NCBI GenBank assembly: GCA_029706075.1
Contig: JAINUG010000039.1
Coordinates: forward strand, 5,956,001 to 6,020,000
Direction of reading: 5' to 3'
DNA: 64,000 nucleotides
Source of the DNA: Aldrovandia affinis
Taxonomy: Eukaryota > Chordata > Actinopteri > Notacanthiformes > Halosauridae
Shown here: one piece after another, positions 22,549 through 35,598 of the stretch
Position numbering within the stretch: the stretch's first letter is position 1
Layout of the letters: each line of letters opens with the position of its first letter
Translations under genes and position numbers: made by a program
Notes under the pieces: generated by a model
The model's input: the letters and a program-made list of their open reading frames with translations, nothing else
What the model was told of the DNA's origin: nothing
Databases searched by the model: none

Positions 22549-25500
22549 GGAAAAGTAGATAGAGGGAATGATGTGAGGGAAAAGGTAAAACAGCATACAA
22601 TGTATGAGAGGAGAAACCATGACCTTTACCCTTTGAGCTCCTGACTAAGCCCTGCTTGTGTTGACAGAGCAACCTGGCAGCAGCATTAAGGCCAGAATCA
22701 GGAGAGGGTTCTGGAATGGGGACTTCCCTTTTTCGGTAGTTATCTTAAATTCCTGCCACAGCGGGAAAAAATCCCCAAAATGGCGTCTGTTTTCATTACA
22801 TTCCATTCCATTACATTACATTACAGGCCATTCCCAAAGATGTCAAGAACCTGAAAGCCACCCTAGTGGGAAGTACAATTCCTGGGTTTTCATTCAATCA
22901 GCCTTCAATCACTTAAAAGGCACCTGGTATTTATGATGCTTCAGCAGGTTATGCTGTATGAGCGCAACATATTTAAGAGCGGGAGATCTCTCCGCTGGTT
23001 TGGGGATAAATTGTGTCCTGTGCATTTGTTCACTCAGTGATCAATCTCTCCTGATTTCGGGGATAACCTGTTCACCCTGTGATAAATCTCTCCTGGCTTT
23101 GGGGATCATCGCTGTTCAAACAGTGATACATCTGGTTCCCTGATAATCTCTGTTGTTCATGCAGTGATATATCCCTCCTGGTTTTGGGGATAATCTCTGT
23201 TGTTCACTGCATGAAAAGTCTCTCCCTTTTTACAGCTGAGTCGCTCGCGGTCTCCGTGGAAGAAGCCAACGCCACTCTCAGCGTGGACGACACCCTCAAC
23301 CTGACCTGCTCCGCCGCCGCTGATGACCGGCCCGCTCTGGGACTGGAGGTCACATGGTTGTTGAACCCCGCCCCCGGGGGCGATCCCGCGGAGCCGCGAG
23401 TCGTGGCCCACATGAGCCGGGACGGGGTGGCGGAAGGGGCGTCGGAGGCAGTGGGGGTCGCCCGCGTGGGGGCTGGGTCGTTCCGGCTGCTCGTGCGCGG
23501 GGTGGGTCAGGATGACACTGGACTGTACTCCTGCCGGGTCCGGGCATGGATCCACCGCAGCGGAGGAGACTGGTACCAGGCGGCCGAGAAGACCTCCGAC
23601 CCGGTCCAGGTTCTGGTCACTTTGAAAGGTGAGAGCCGTGCACTTAATGCCCATGGCTATTTTTTATGAGATCATGATCCCAGCATGCACTTCACCTGTG
23701 CTGTGGACAGGCACGTGGTATCACATGACCACAGATTCTTTAGACCCACCAGATACTCACCTCCCTATTCTTAATACAGAAGGTTCTGACTCCCTACCAT
23801 TGGATCTGAAATACTCAAATTTGATGCATCTCCTGAAAATTCATTAAGGGGTGTGACCAAGAACAATACTGTGGCAATGGACATTCTGTAGGGTAACATG
23901 GCACTGAAAAAACGTCTCTTACCAGCTAGAACCTCCTGTAGATAAGAAGCAGAGAGGATAGAAGGACCGCAGAAGCTGAATATCTGGTGAGTCTGAAGGA
24001 TCTGTCGTAAGTCATAGGTTCAGATTGGTTTTGGAATTATTTCTAGAAGAAGTTGGGGGAAGTGGACTGGGACAAGGGTGATTTGATGGGTCGAGGGTGA
24101 GCTGATGGGATGCGGGGAGGGTGTGCTGGTGGGACAGGGGCAGGGTGAGCTGGTGGGACTAGGCTGAGCTGATGGCACAAGGGTGAGTCGTTGGGACTAG
24201 GGTGAGTCCATGGGACGAGGGTGTCCACAGTCATAACTGTGATCATAATGAGAGCTCTTATATTGTGTTGAGGTGAGAAGTGCCCCCCCATTTGTAAAAA
24301 ATATCAAATGGAAAAGACAGTTGAGATGTAAAACGTGCTTTAGCTAATTTTGCAGTCAATCTTTTGCTCTGCGTGTTGGACAGGTGCTACAGATCAGGGT
24401 CAAAGCTCAGACGGCTTGTTTTTTTACACAAATGTTCTCCTGAGTCTTAAGGGACACTTTAAAACAGGGGTTCCCAAACTTCCCGAGCCAATCATTTTAG
24501 GAAACCTATCCATCATTGAAATGCAACCTTACCTAAGTTCAAATATGGGATTCAATTTTCAAAATGTCAAAAAACAACTGCATGTGCACTGTATGCTATT
24601 TGGTGTGACTGGTGAGAATGTCAGTGGAAAGTGTGTTATACCCAATAAGTTATTTTTGTCATGTGTATCTCGTGACCCACCTCAACTCCTCAAATTAACC
24701 CCCCAGTGGCTCCCAACAATTTTGGAACCGCTGCTTTAAAGTGTCGAGATGGTTATTGAATTAACTTTTTCCGGGTCAAAGGGCACCCTCCTGTTTGACT
24801 TCCAGTGGTTGTTTCCCTATGTGTCTGATGGCTCACCACCACAGATTTTTTAGACTCCGCAGATACTGAGTTTCTTCCGTCTTCTCCACCTCTTAACAAC
24901 AGGAGGTTCTGGCTGGTTGAAGGAGTTTCGGGTGCTATGTTGCAGTGTAGAATGTCCATTTTCACAGTATTGTACTTGGTCACATGCCCCATCTTGAATT
25001 GAAATGTTTCAGCTTCCACGTTAGGGACACTTTAAATGTTAGGAACACGGAGCTGAGTATCTGGTTGGTCTAAAGAATCTGTGACCCCACGTGCACACAT
25101 ACACAAACACACACACACACATGTAGGACATCAAAGGTTTCCAGTGCTGTGAGTAAGGATGGGACTTAATGAACTCTACAGTGCCTGAAGGCGGAGTTTA
25201 ATTAACTGTGGAGTGACTAAGGGCAGGGCTTAATGAACTGTGCAGTGACTAAGGGCGGGGCTTAATGAACTCTGCAGTGCCTAAGGGTGGGGCTTAATGA
25301 ACTGTGCAGTGACTAAGGGCGGGGCTTAATGAACTCTGCAGTGCCTAAGGGTGGGGCTTAATGAACTGTGCAGTGACTAAGGGTGGGGCTTAATGAACTG
25401 TGCAGTGCCTAAGGGCGGGGCTTAATGAACTGTGCAGTGACTAAGGGCGGGGCTTAATGAACTGTGGAGTGACTAAGGGTGGGGCTTAATGAACTGTGCA

Positions 25501-28500
25501 GTGCCTAAGGGCGGGGCTTAATGAATGAATAGCCAAACCGTCCCATATTCCAAAGCCAGGCAGCCCTACTGAAGAACCTTGATGTCTCAAATATGAATAA
25601 TTCTGTTTCTGTAACAGCGTGATTTTGACTCCAGATCCTCCCTGTTCAGGATATAAATTCTTTAAAGCCAGACTGCAGATAAAAAGGACTGGGACTGATC
25701 TAGTAATCTTATATCTATGTCAGGTGTCTGGTCCCCTGTTGACCTTCCCAACAACAGCAGCATTGAAGGACTGTTATTCCTCCTCTATCCCACAATCGCC
25801 TACTTGCACAACTCCACCTCTATTTTTCCTACATCTGCCAAAGGGTGTGTGTGTGTGTGTCGGCGCCAGAGTGATCCATGTTCTTAGCTTCAGAACAGCA
25901 TGAGACAGGGCACAGTACCAGCGTCATGCTTGGAAGGGAATGGAGGTTCTGTCACACATGCATTTGCTTTTGCTCTGTCTTTGGTGAGGAATGGGCATCC
26001 CTGGGTATTTTTAGATCTCCAATCGATTTTAAGCCAATTGGAGAGATGCAGGGGCTTTTTATTTTTTTATCAAAGCTGATATTTACATTACCTTACATTA
26101 TAGGCATTCTTATCCAGAACAACATAGTTTACATTTCTTTACATATGATCCATTTGATGATCCATCCATTTACGTCTGGATATTTTCCAAAGGAATTTCA
26201 GGTTAAGTACCTTGCTCAAGGGTACAACAGCAGTGCCCCACCTAGGAATCGACCCTACAACCTCTGAATTAAAATCCCAGTTCCCTAACCATTATACTAC
26301 ACTGCTGCCATAGGTTGTACTGAAACTTGACTAAACCTGCAGAAAATTAGTCTATTTAAGTTGTACTGGTTCTTTACCAAACCTGTAGTAAGTTTATTGC
26401 CTCTTATTCTTACAAAAGAGGGGAACTCTACCTAATGGAATATTATGTGATTGTTTTCCCAACAGCCTGCCTGATTGGCTGATATGCCTGATATTGGCTG
26501 ATAAGTGTAAACTGGTTTGGAAGACCTGGCTTTCATCCTAGGGCCTTTTCATCCCCGTGGAAAACCACTGCTCTTATCATGGGAGAGCAGCAGTGCTCCC
26601 TTATGATGTCAAAATCATAACAATGGCATGGAAGCACTGCCCTGGAGACAGACTGCATTGCCCTGCCCTGCCATGGTTCTGATTATGACATCATAAGAGA
26701 GCACCTGCTGCTTTCCCATAATAAGATGAGACGTTTTCTTCTAAGCACATTTTCAGTACTACTATTTCGAAACAGTCTCTGTGATTGTTTCAACCCACTA
26801 ATATTGTTATACTTTGTGAGTAATTGTATTGTTTTTGACACCAGCAGTGGGGGGTTTCCTCTTTGAGGTCAGAGTCTTACTGGATTAAGAGATGTAATAC
26901 ATTATTCATTCATTTAATCTCTGAGGACATGGCGGGAGATTTCACACAAAATGATAAATATTAGGAAGGACAGAAACCCTGGAAAATATCTTGCGCACAC
27001 ACACACACACACACACACAGCAGAATGTGTCTTTGTGTCTAGCGTGCGTTTTCTCTCCGACCTGCACCTGTACCTGAACCTGTGTCATTCATGGAATGTG
27101 TGTGTCCTTTGATGCCAATGGTGGATTACACTGTTTTAAGTCTTAAGTCATAAATGTTAAAGTCTTAAGTGGGAAAGTGAGTTGTGGTGTTTTTCTGTGA
27201 CACACCTCTTTGACGAATGAGCAAGTGAAGCCCAAGGTGCTCACCCCACACATGTCAAACCGTCAGCCCACAGCCTGGAACCCGAGGCCACTGTGACAGC
27301 TGTCAGCCCCGGAATCTGAGGCACTCGTGACAGCTGTCAGCACTCACAGCCCGGAACCTTAGTCACCTGTGACAATTGTCAGCCTACAGCCCGGAATCTT
27401 AGTCACCTGGGACCGCTGCTACAGCCGTCTCTAAAACCACTCAGTGCCTGTAGTTTCATGCAGTTTCGCATTGGTCTCTGGGGCTAACCGAGTCAGGTAG
27501 AAACCTCAAAGGGCTGTGAAAGACACGAGAAAGTCCCATGGCAACAGCAAAGGACGGGGCTGCCATGGCAACGGCAGAGGGTGGGGCTGCCATGGCAACA
27601 GCAGAGGGGCGTGGCTGAAAACATCACTGGCAGCGATGGAATGTGATCTATTTTCCCCTCTCCTTTTTAACTTATTCAACTCAGTGGGGTGGGGGGGGTG
27701 GGGAGGGGGCTGCGGGCTGAAATATCACTCCACACGGCACAGACTTTATCTCTCCATCTCTCTCTTTGTCTCTCCCTCCATCTTTCACCACCTCTGCTTG
27801 TTACAGGAGGGAGGGAGCGAGGGAGGGAGGGAGGGAGTGCAGTGAAAGCATGTTGTGGAAAGTGCGTAAATGCACTGCTGTGTCGGGCCCGGGGTTAGAT
27901 GGCAAGAGTTTGCTCCTCTTTTGCCTGGTCCTGCTGAATGGCTTCCACGTCCACCGGTGAATTTCACTGGATTAAAAAAGGGAAAGAGATAAGTTACACT
28001 CCATCAGTGTGTGACTGAGTGAGTGAGTGAGTGAGTGAGTGAGTGAGTGTGAGTGAGTGAGTGTGTGTGTGTGTGTGTGTGTATGCATTATCACTGTTAC
28101 ACTCTTGTACAACTCTGAAAGACTGTATTACCAATGATACATTCAGCCACTTAATCTGTTTATTTATGAAAGGAACAGCCATGGTGAGGCTCTGCCCCTC
28201 TCTCTGATTGGCTGGGTGTTTTTGAGTCTCTGACCTCTTCAGGGTCAAACCTGCTGCCCCCTCCTCCACACTTTCTGGATCCTTCTCAGGGTGCCCCTTT
28301 CAGTTCACAACCAGAAATGACTGATAAGGCCCATATGTTAGACCTCCCTCCCTCCCCCACCTCTCTCTCCCTTTGCTTTATTCCTTTCACAAAGAGCTCT
28401 TCTCTTTCGCTCTTTACCACCCCCAGATCGCATTCCACTCCCCACCCAATTTGTTTTACCTCTCCCTCGTCAGGAACGACCACCTCCCTAAGGGGAACGG

Positions 28501-29904
28501 GGGACATCTCTGTCCCCGCGGCTCGGCATTGTTACCGCCGCGGAGTTGGGTTCAAGGGCATTGTCCTCCCTCACTGTCTGTTTGTCTGGTCAAATCCCAG
28601 GTGTCCAGGTGAACTGCTCGAGCTGAACTCCCGCCTGAAGCGTCTGGCTGTGCGTAAACTCAGGGGCCTTCTACCGAGAGATGCCCCTGCCTGACACATA
28701 AAAGAACAATGTGGCAACCTGTTCTCTGGACCAGGCGGGGCTTGGACAGGAAATGAGTTGGGGGTTGATTGGGACGGGCAGATCGGGTGTACAAAGCAAC
28801 TAGGTATCTCTCTCTCCTCTCTCTTTTTATTTCTCTCTTCCTAACCCCTCTCTCTCTCTCTCTCGTTCTCTCTATCCCTCCCTCCCTCTCTCTCCATTGC
28901 AGATCCAGATTTCAGGGTGACGCTCCTGGACGGGGTGACCCCGCAGTTTTCCGGGGACCCCACGGAGCTCCGGTGCCAGGTGACGGGCGTGTCTGGGCTG
29001 GGGGGCGGGCGTCTGGGTGTGTCCTGGCTCTATGCGGAGGCCGTGCCCGGCGACGTCACCGGGGGCGGGGCCTCGATCACCATCGCCGGGCTGGACGCCC
29101 AGGGGAACCTGCGTGCGGCAGAGGGGTACCGGGACCGCGTGGAGAACGGGCTCCTGGTCCTGTCCCGCACCGAACCCGACAGCTTCAGGCTCCGCCTCCT
29201 GCGCACGCTGGACACGGACATGGGGGCGTACTCCTGCGCCGTCTCCGCCTGGAGCCCTGCCCGCTCGGGGGGGTGGGAGAGGGGCAAGGAGGTGCGCTCC
29301 CAACCCCTCAATGTCTTCTGGATCCCCAAAAGTAAGCTTCGCGGGCCCCTGACTCATCTCACACGCCCTGAGCCCCCCCGTCCCCCCCCCCCATCCCGCT
29401 CGTGTGGCGAGAGCTGCGTTGCCTCTCTTTATCACTCCATCTGGATTTCACCTGCCGGCCCCGCCCTCCTTTCATTCGCTAATTAACAGGCGATTCTCGA
29501 TGGGTCCGTAATTAGATTCCACAGCTTGGATAACAAACGGTGCCTTTAATAAAAGAAAAAATGAATGGTGTCTTTTGGTCCTTAGAAGGACTTGTCGTGT
29601 AAACTCTGAGCTGGGTTTTATTAGTGTACCCTGAGCGAGCCGTAGAGTAATCGGCCTCTTCTCTGTCATTAAACCACTCTCTTACTGGGCATATCTGCAC
29701 AGATCTGCTTACATTTGCTGGACTTGTTTAAACATTCAGGAATATTGCAGAAATCGAGGCAGAGCTCCTCCAGGGCGAGTGACGCAGCCAACCTATTTAA
29801 TTATTTTCCATTTCCATTTTTAGCTTGGAATAAATACACGGATGACACACTCTCGTTCAATGTTTTATGGAAGGAATAGCAAAAGTGATATTTGTGAGGG
29901 TTGA

Positions 29905-29965
<61 letters not shown>

Positions 29966-30044
29966 AGAGTGTGAGTGAGTGAGCGTGAATGTGTGTGCGT
30001 GTGTCTGTGTGTGTGAGAGAGTGTGTGTGTGTGAGCGTGTGAGT

Positions 30045-30083
<39 letters not shown>

Positions 30084-30097
30084 TGAGTGAGTGTGTG

Positions 30098-30143
<46 letters not shown>

Positions 30144-31723
30144 GCTGTGTGTAGAGGGGGGGGGGTGTGGGGCCCCCCAGCTCTGAGCCCTGTGTGTGTC
30201 TCTGGGTCAGAGAGGGGAGACCCTCATTGTCCGGGCCCCTCCTGTCTCTCTGCTCAGCACTGCTCTATGAGGGTCCGCAGGGCCTAACTGCATTATCCTG
30301 GACTCCAGCGCTCCAGAATACTTCCATTGGATTTGCAGAGTAGGATGAGAAACATGACAGCGTATTAATCCCTTCAATCAGGACGCACCACTGGGATCAG
30401 CTCTCACTTACTCTCTTTATCTCCTGTCCGTGAGTCTGTCCCTATGCTAAACCCCTCTGTTCACTCTGGCTATCTGTCAGTGTGTTTATAAACCTCAACA
30501 ATAGCTGCCTGTCTCCGTGTCTGTCTGTCTCTGCACTATGTCTGTGTGTCTGTGTGTGTTTAACTCCCTCAGTAATGGCTCTGTATCTCTGTCTGTCCGT
30601 CTGTCCTTGGCAGGCCCGCGGGTTAGCGTAGCAGCTCGGCGGCTGAGGGAGGCTACCTCAGCGGGTGCTACGTTTGAGATGAGTTGCCAGTTGACGGCTC
30701 AGAACCTGCAGGACCCCGGCTACTCGGTTGTGATCCAGATGGAGGAGTCGCTGGGCGGGCAGACCCGGAAGGTTCTGTCCCTGAGCGCGGACTCGGTCCT
30801 GGGCCTTGAGGAGTGGAGCGAACTGGACCGCATGGTTCTGGAGAAGACCGGGCACAAGGAGTTCCGGTTCCGGCTGTACCGAGCGCAGGCGTCGGACCGA
30901 GGGTTCTACTACTGTGCCGTGACAGCATGGACCCGCGACCCCTCGCCTGGCAACGCCTGGACCAAAGCCACCAGCACAGAGTCCAATAAAGTCCACATCA
31001 CCTTTGCTGACACAGGTAATACACCTTCACCCACGCAGGTCATTTTAAATAAATGTTTAGTATTAAAAATGTAAAATATATATATATATAGTAATTATGA
31101 GGCGGCACGGTGGTGCAGTGGATAGCACTGTCGCCTCACAGCAAGAAGGTCTCGGGTTCGAGGACCGGGGGCCGGGGGCCGGGGGCCTTTCTGTGTGGAG
31201 TTTGCATGTTCTCCCCGTGTCCGTGTGGGTTTCCTCCGGGTACTCCGGTTTCTTCCCACAGTCCAAAGACATGCACGTTAGGCTAATTGGAGAGTCTAAA
31301 TTGCCCGTAGGTATGAGTGTGTGAGTGAATGGTGTATGTAGTGCCCTGCGATGGATTGGCGACCTGTCCAGGGTGTATTCCTGCCTCTCGCCCCAATGTA
31401 TGCTGGGATAGGCTCCAGCCCCCCCGCGACCCTAACTAGGAATAAGAGGCTGAAGATGAGATGAGAGAGAGATAGTAATTATGACTCCTCCTTTGTCTCT
31501 CATCAGAGCTACAGTATTTCCCTCTCCCCTCCACACACACCGCAGTGTCCCTCTCATCGGCCGTGACCCATATCTGCGTTTTTGCAGTAATGGATTGTCC
31601 CTGTTATGATTTTGATCTTAGCTGCATTAGCATTAGCAGTGACCCGTGTGTGCCGCACAAAGAGGCGTCCTTGTTATAACATTATCTGCTGTGTGTGCGT
31701 GAATGTTGTGAGTGTTGTGTGTG

Positions 31724-31756
<33 letters not shown>

Positions 31757-31877
31757 AATGTACATGTGTATGAGTGTTTGTGTGTGTGTGTGTGTGTGTG
31801 TGCGTGCGTGTGCGTGTGTGTGTATGTGTATGTGTGGTGCATGTGTGTGTGTGTGTGTGTGTGTGTGTGGTGCGTGT

Positions 31878-31908
<31 letters not shown>

Positions 31909-33237
31909 CGCGTGTGGTGGGGAGTATTAAAGTGGGGCAGTGAATTGCTCCTGATGTGTGCTCTGCTGTGTGTTGTCTGCCATCCCAGTGTTCGCTCTCT
32001 CTCTCCCCCTCTCTCCCTATCCCTCCGTCCCCTCTCTCTCTCTCTCTCTCCTTGCTTCTGTCTTCCATGTGAGATTATCCTTTCAGGGCTGAGGTGAATC
32101 TCTGAGCTAGAATTCCTTTATGAACAAACACATCTAGTTCTGCACTGCGGGAGAAATTCTTCCTAACATCCAGACTGAATCTGACCCCCAAACACCCCCC
32201 CACCCCAAATGGGTTTGCGCTGATTCAGCCCCTCCAGGAAAGAGCACTAAGCAAGTCTAGCTTTGGTGTGCAGCCGGCCAGGAGAAAGGAGGCTTTGACC
32301 TCTGACCTCTCTCTGTCTGTCTGTGTGTGTGTTTAACGCAGGTCCAGTTTTCAACGTCTCAGTGCGCTCAGACACCAGCAGCGTGTCACCCTGGGAGACG
32401 GCCAAGATGCAGTGCGTCGTGGCAGTCTTGGGGGCGTCACCTGGCCCAGGCAAGTACCAATATCCCAATAGTGTGCCCCTCCACAATTACGCACCTCTCC
32501 CCATCCCCCACCTTAACCAAATACCCCCCAATACAACCTCATACCCCCCTAACCTTGTGTTAAACAGATTTGGAATCTGGTTCATCTCCATAAAAGCTTG
32601 GATATCAAGAGATGAATATATCACACACTTCATCCAGTATTTTAAATAGCAGGCTCAGAATGGCATTCTGTACAGGTTTTAATTAAGTAATGAACCAAGT
32701 GTCAACATGTATGTACGGTAGGCTATACATTCTGTATGTATACAAATGTAACTTATAATTGTGACGTTGACCATATTCTTTGGCGAGTCTCGGTAATGAG
32801 AAGGTGCGATTGCAGTGTTTCAGTGTAATCTTCAGGAACCCCACCCATCACATGCTTATCTTACTTCCTGATTCTCGGCCCCGCCTTACAGTAATTAACC
32901 CCCTGCCCACCCTGGATCCTGCCCCCCTCAGCTCAGAGTCCCATCTCTCCACCCTTCCTCCAGTTTGGAGCGCTGCTCAGATCAGATCAACAACTGCAGC
33001 AGTGCCATTGCACCTGCACTTCTCACAAAACCTGTCTCTGTTTATTGGTGCTGTGTGTTTCACTGCGCTTCAGTAGAGGTCCTAACAGGTCACGGACTGC
33101 TCTATTCGATGCAAGTTTACTTTGTGAACAGGATCAGCACATTGGTGCCACAACTTTAATATTTCTGTTTCACAAATGTGAAACTATGATCATAGTTTGT
33201 GAATGTGCGTGTGTGTGTGCGTATGTGTTTATGTGTG

Positions 33238-33331
<94 letters not shown>

Positions 33332-35534
33332 CGAGAGACAGCAGGTGAGAGTCCCCAGTGATTGTGCCTGAGAGAGCTCGGGAATGTGGTTCCAGACTTC
33401 AGCACCTGCTGCGATCGCTCTAGGCTCTCTCCCTCTCTCTCTCTCTCTCGCTCTGATTACATCACTAATTTAGAAGGAGGTACAGAGAGAAGATGAGCGG
33501 GTATCCCAGCAACCGAGAGAGATAAAGGGGGAATTGGCACAGCGGGGTTGAGATGCGTCAGGATTCGGGAATGTGGCGCTTTCAGCGCAGAATCGCACGG
33601 AACGTTTTAATCACTCTCCGGCAGATTAGTTTATCTCCACAAGGTGTGAGAACTATTTACAGGTCAACTTGATGTAGTCATACTTAATAATGATGCACAT
33701 AACCCAGTGAAACCATTGAAGTACAGCTCTGATGCTAATTAGGCTCCTCCGTCTGAAGCACCAGTTTTCACAGAACGATAAATGATCAAAATAACTATAA
33801 GGATGAAAAAAAGCTAAAATGATCGCTGTAAAAACACACTTGCACAATAGCAGGGCTATTCCATCACTTCCCAAAGTGATGAAAGCTCAAAGCATTTCTA
33901 TGATGACATCAGACTGAAAACACAGTTGTGTTGTAAGTCGCTCTGGATAAGAGCATCTGCTAATGTAATGGCAACAGCGTTCACTGAAGTGTCTGTGAGT
34001 TATAGCTATCATTATTCTTTGTTATAATCATCATAAAGCTTTGAAATTATAATACTTGTTAGTCCACTTTATAGTCATGACTGTTGTTTATAGTTATAGG
34101 TATTGTTATGGTTTGTAATTGTCATTAGAACTATGATTAAAGTTTGCAATTAATGTTTGTACTTTGTTACGATTCAGTGTAACTTAAGAAATGGTCAGTT
34201 CTATGAACACAGAATGTCCTAAATATGGTTCCATTAGAATAGTGCTGTTTTTGCCCTTTCGTCTCTTTAAGTGACACATTTAGTGCTGGAGAGCATGCAC
34301 TCAGAGTTCTGAAGGGCTGGCTCGCCCGTGAGATTTTATGGAAAGGGAAGAGGGCACACACTATTCCTCCAAAGTCATAGTGTTTATTTATTGATGAGCA
34401 GACTCTAATGTTTCTGTACAAACGGCACTAAATATTTTGGAGTGTGCTTCTCCCTGTTCTTATATTACAAATAACATCGGAAAGAATCCAGGGGGGAAAT
34501 ACTTCCTCACAAACTTCAACAATCACCTATTAAATGTCATGAAAGGAACTGAGAGTTGCAAAATAGGATATGCCGAGAAGCTGTTGATAAGAGGCAATCT
34601 GTTGCTCAACGTGAGCGTTGTACGGTTAAAACGCTGCACTTCTCTATAACAGCCCCTTTTGTTTTTTAAAATTCAATGATTCAAGAACTTTAAAGAGCCA
34701 TTTAAAGAGCAAAGACATAATGTTGATGCAAAATCTGAAACACATCAAGATAACATTCAGCAGCAGACACATACATACATTGGTACACACAACGTCAAAC
34801 GTGTAATATGGGTGTTTATTTAAAAGTCTGATTGCTTCTGGAACAAATATTTGGGGCGGGGGGGAAACAGCCATGACTTTAGTGGACTGGCTGACTCCAC
34901 TTACTGCACTTTCCCTCTCAATGGGTAAAAGGGCCTTAAAGCAAACTGAACAGCAATAACTCTGCTTTTACAGTTATGGGATGCGCAGTGAGCAGTGACA
35001 GGACGCGCAGGTTGTAGTGGCACGATGTGCAGGTTGCCGTTACGGGAAGCCCGTCTGCATTTAAGGCCTCAGGGAAATGTGTGTAATGAGAGAGACGCCT
35101 GTGCACACCCGTCTCCACGTCACCTGGAACTCTGGGAAACCAGGTGGGACGAGGCTCACAACAGACAACTCCCTGAGAGCGAGAGTGTGTGTGTGTGTGT
35201 GTGCTTGAGCGTTCACACGTGCGCATGTGTGAGTGTGAGAGTGTGTGTCTGTGTGTGTGTCTGTATTTATATGTGTGTGTGTGTCTGTGGCAGAGAGGGA
35301 AACCTTGTGTGTGGCAGAGAGAGAGTGTGTTTATGTTTGTGTGTGAGGTTGTGACTCCAGGAGGAGGGGATGCAAGGGGGTTATCGTGAGGTCTGCAGTG
35401 TTGTGATGAGAGCACTAAGGCCCTGAAATCCTCCATCTTATGCGGATAAATATTTACGTACCAGGAATGTGATCTCCGGCTTCAGCCCTACACATACTTC
35501 ATAGAGTGTGTGCGTGTGTTTGTGAATTTGTGTT

Positions 35535-35598
<64 letters not shown>

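Larger units (their letters stand above)
20477..23235 (+). other. ptgfrn: ptgfrn intron 3 (2.8 kb)
   Basis: GT-AG intron. Holds a family B SINE (21285-21605), CT and GA microsatellites (22338-22360, 22512-22542) and an about 50-bp degenerate tandem repeat (22990-23215) running up to the exon 4 acceptor. Confidence 0.88.
23629..28902 (+). other. ptgfrn: ptgfrn intron 4 (5.3 kb)
   Basis: GT-AG intron. Holds an inverted pair of TIR elements (23727, 24830), a hAT-type MITE (24465-24733), several minisatellites (24070, 25150, 27240, 27536), a SINE (26086-26312) and a (GAGT)n/(GT)n tract (28016-28082). Ends with a polypyrimidine tract of nearly 100 bases before CATTGCAG. Confidence 0.88.
31016..32341 (+). 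other. ptgfrn: ptgfrn intron 6 (1.3 kb)
   Basis: GT-AG intron. A full SINE sits 85 bases after exon 6 (31101-31471), followed by a GT-rich tract at 31714-31915. Acceptor TTTAACGCAG. Confidence 0.9.

Noticed and set aside
31682..32097. Long Cys/Val and His/Thr repeat frames
   Set aside because: Translations of (GT)n/(CA)n microsatellites, found at every such tract in the window.
32342..32649. Exon 7 read through to a stop at about 32649 as a terminal exon
   Set aside because: Sequence similarity stops at the GC donor and resumes in frame at 37947 with the rest of the Ig domain.
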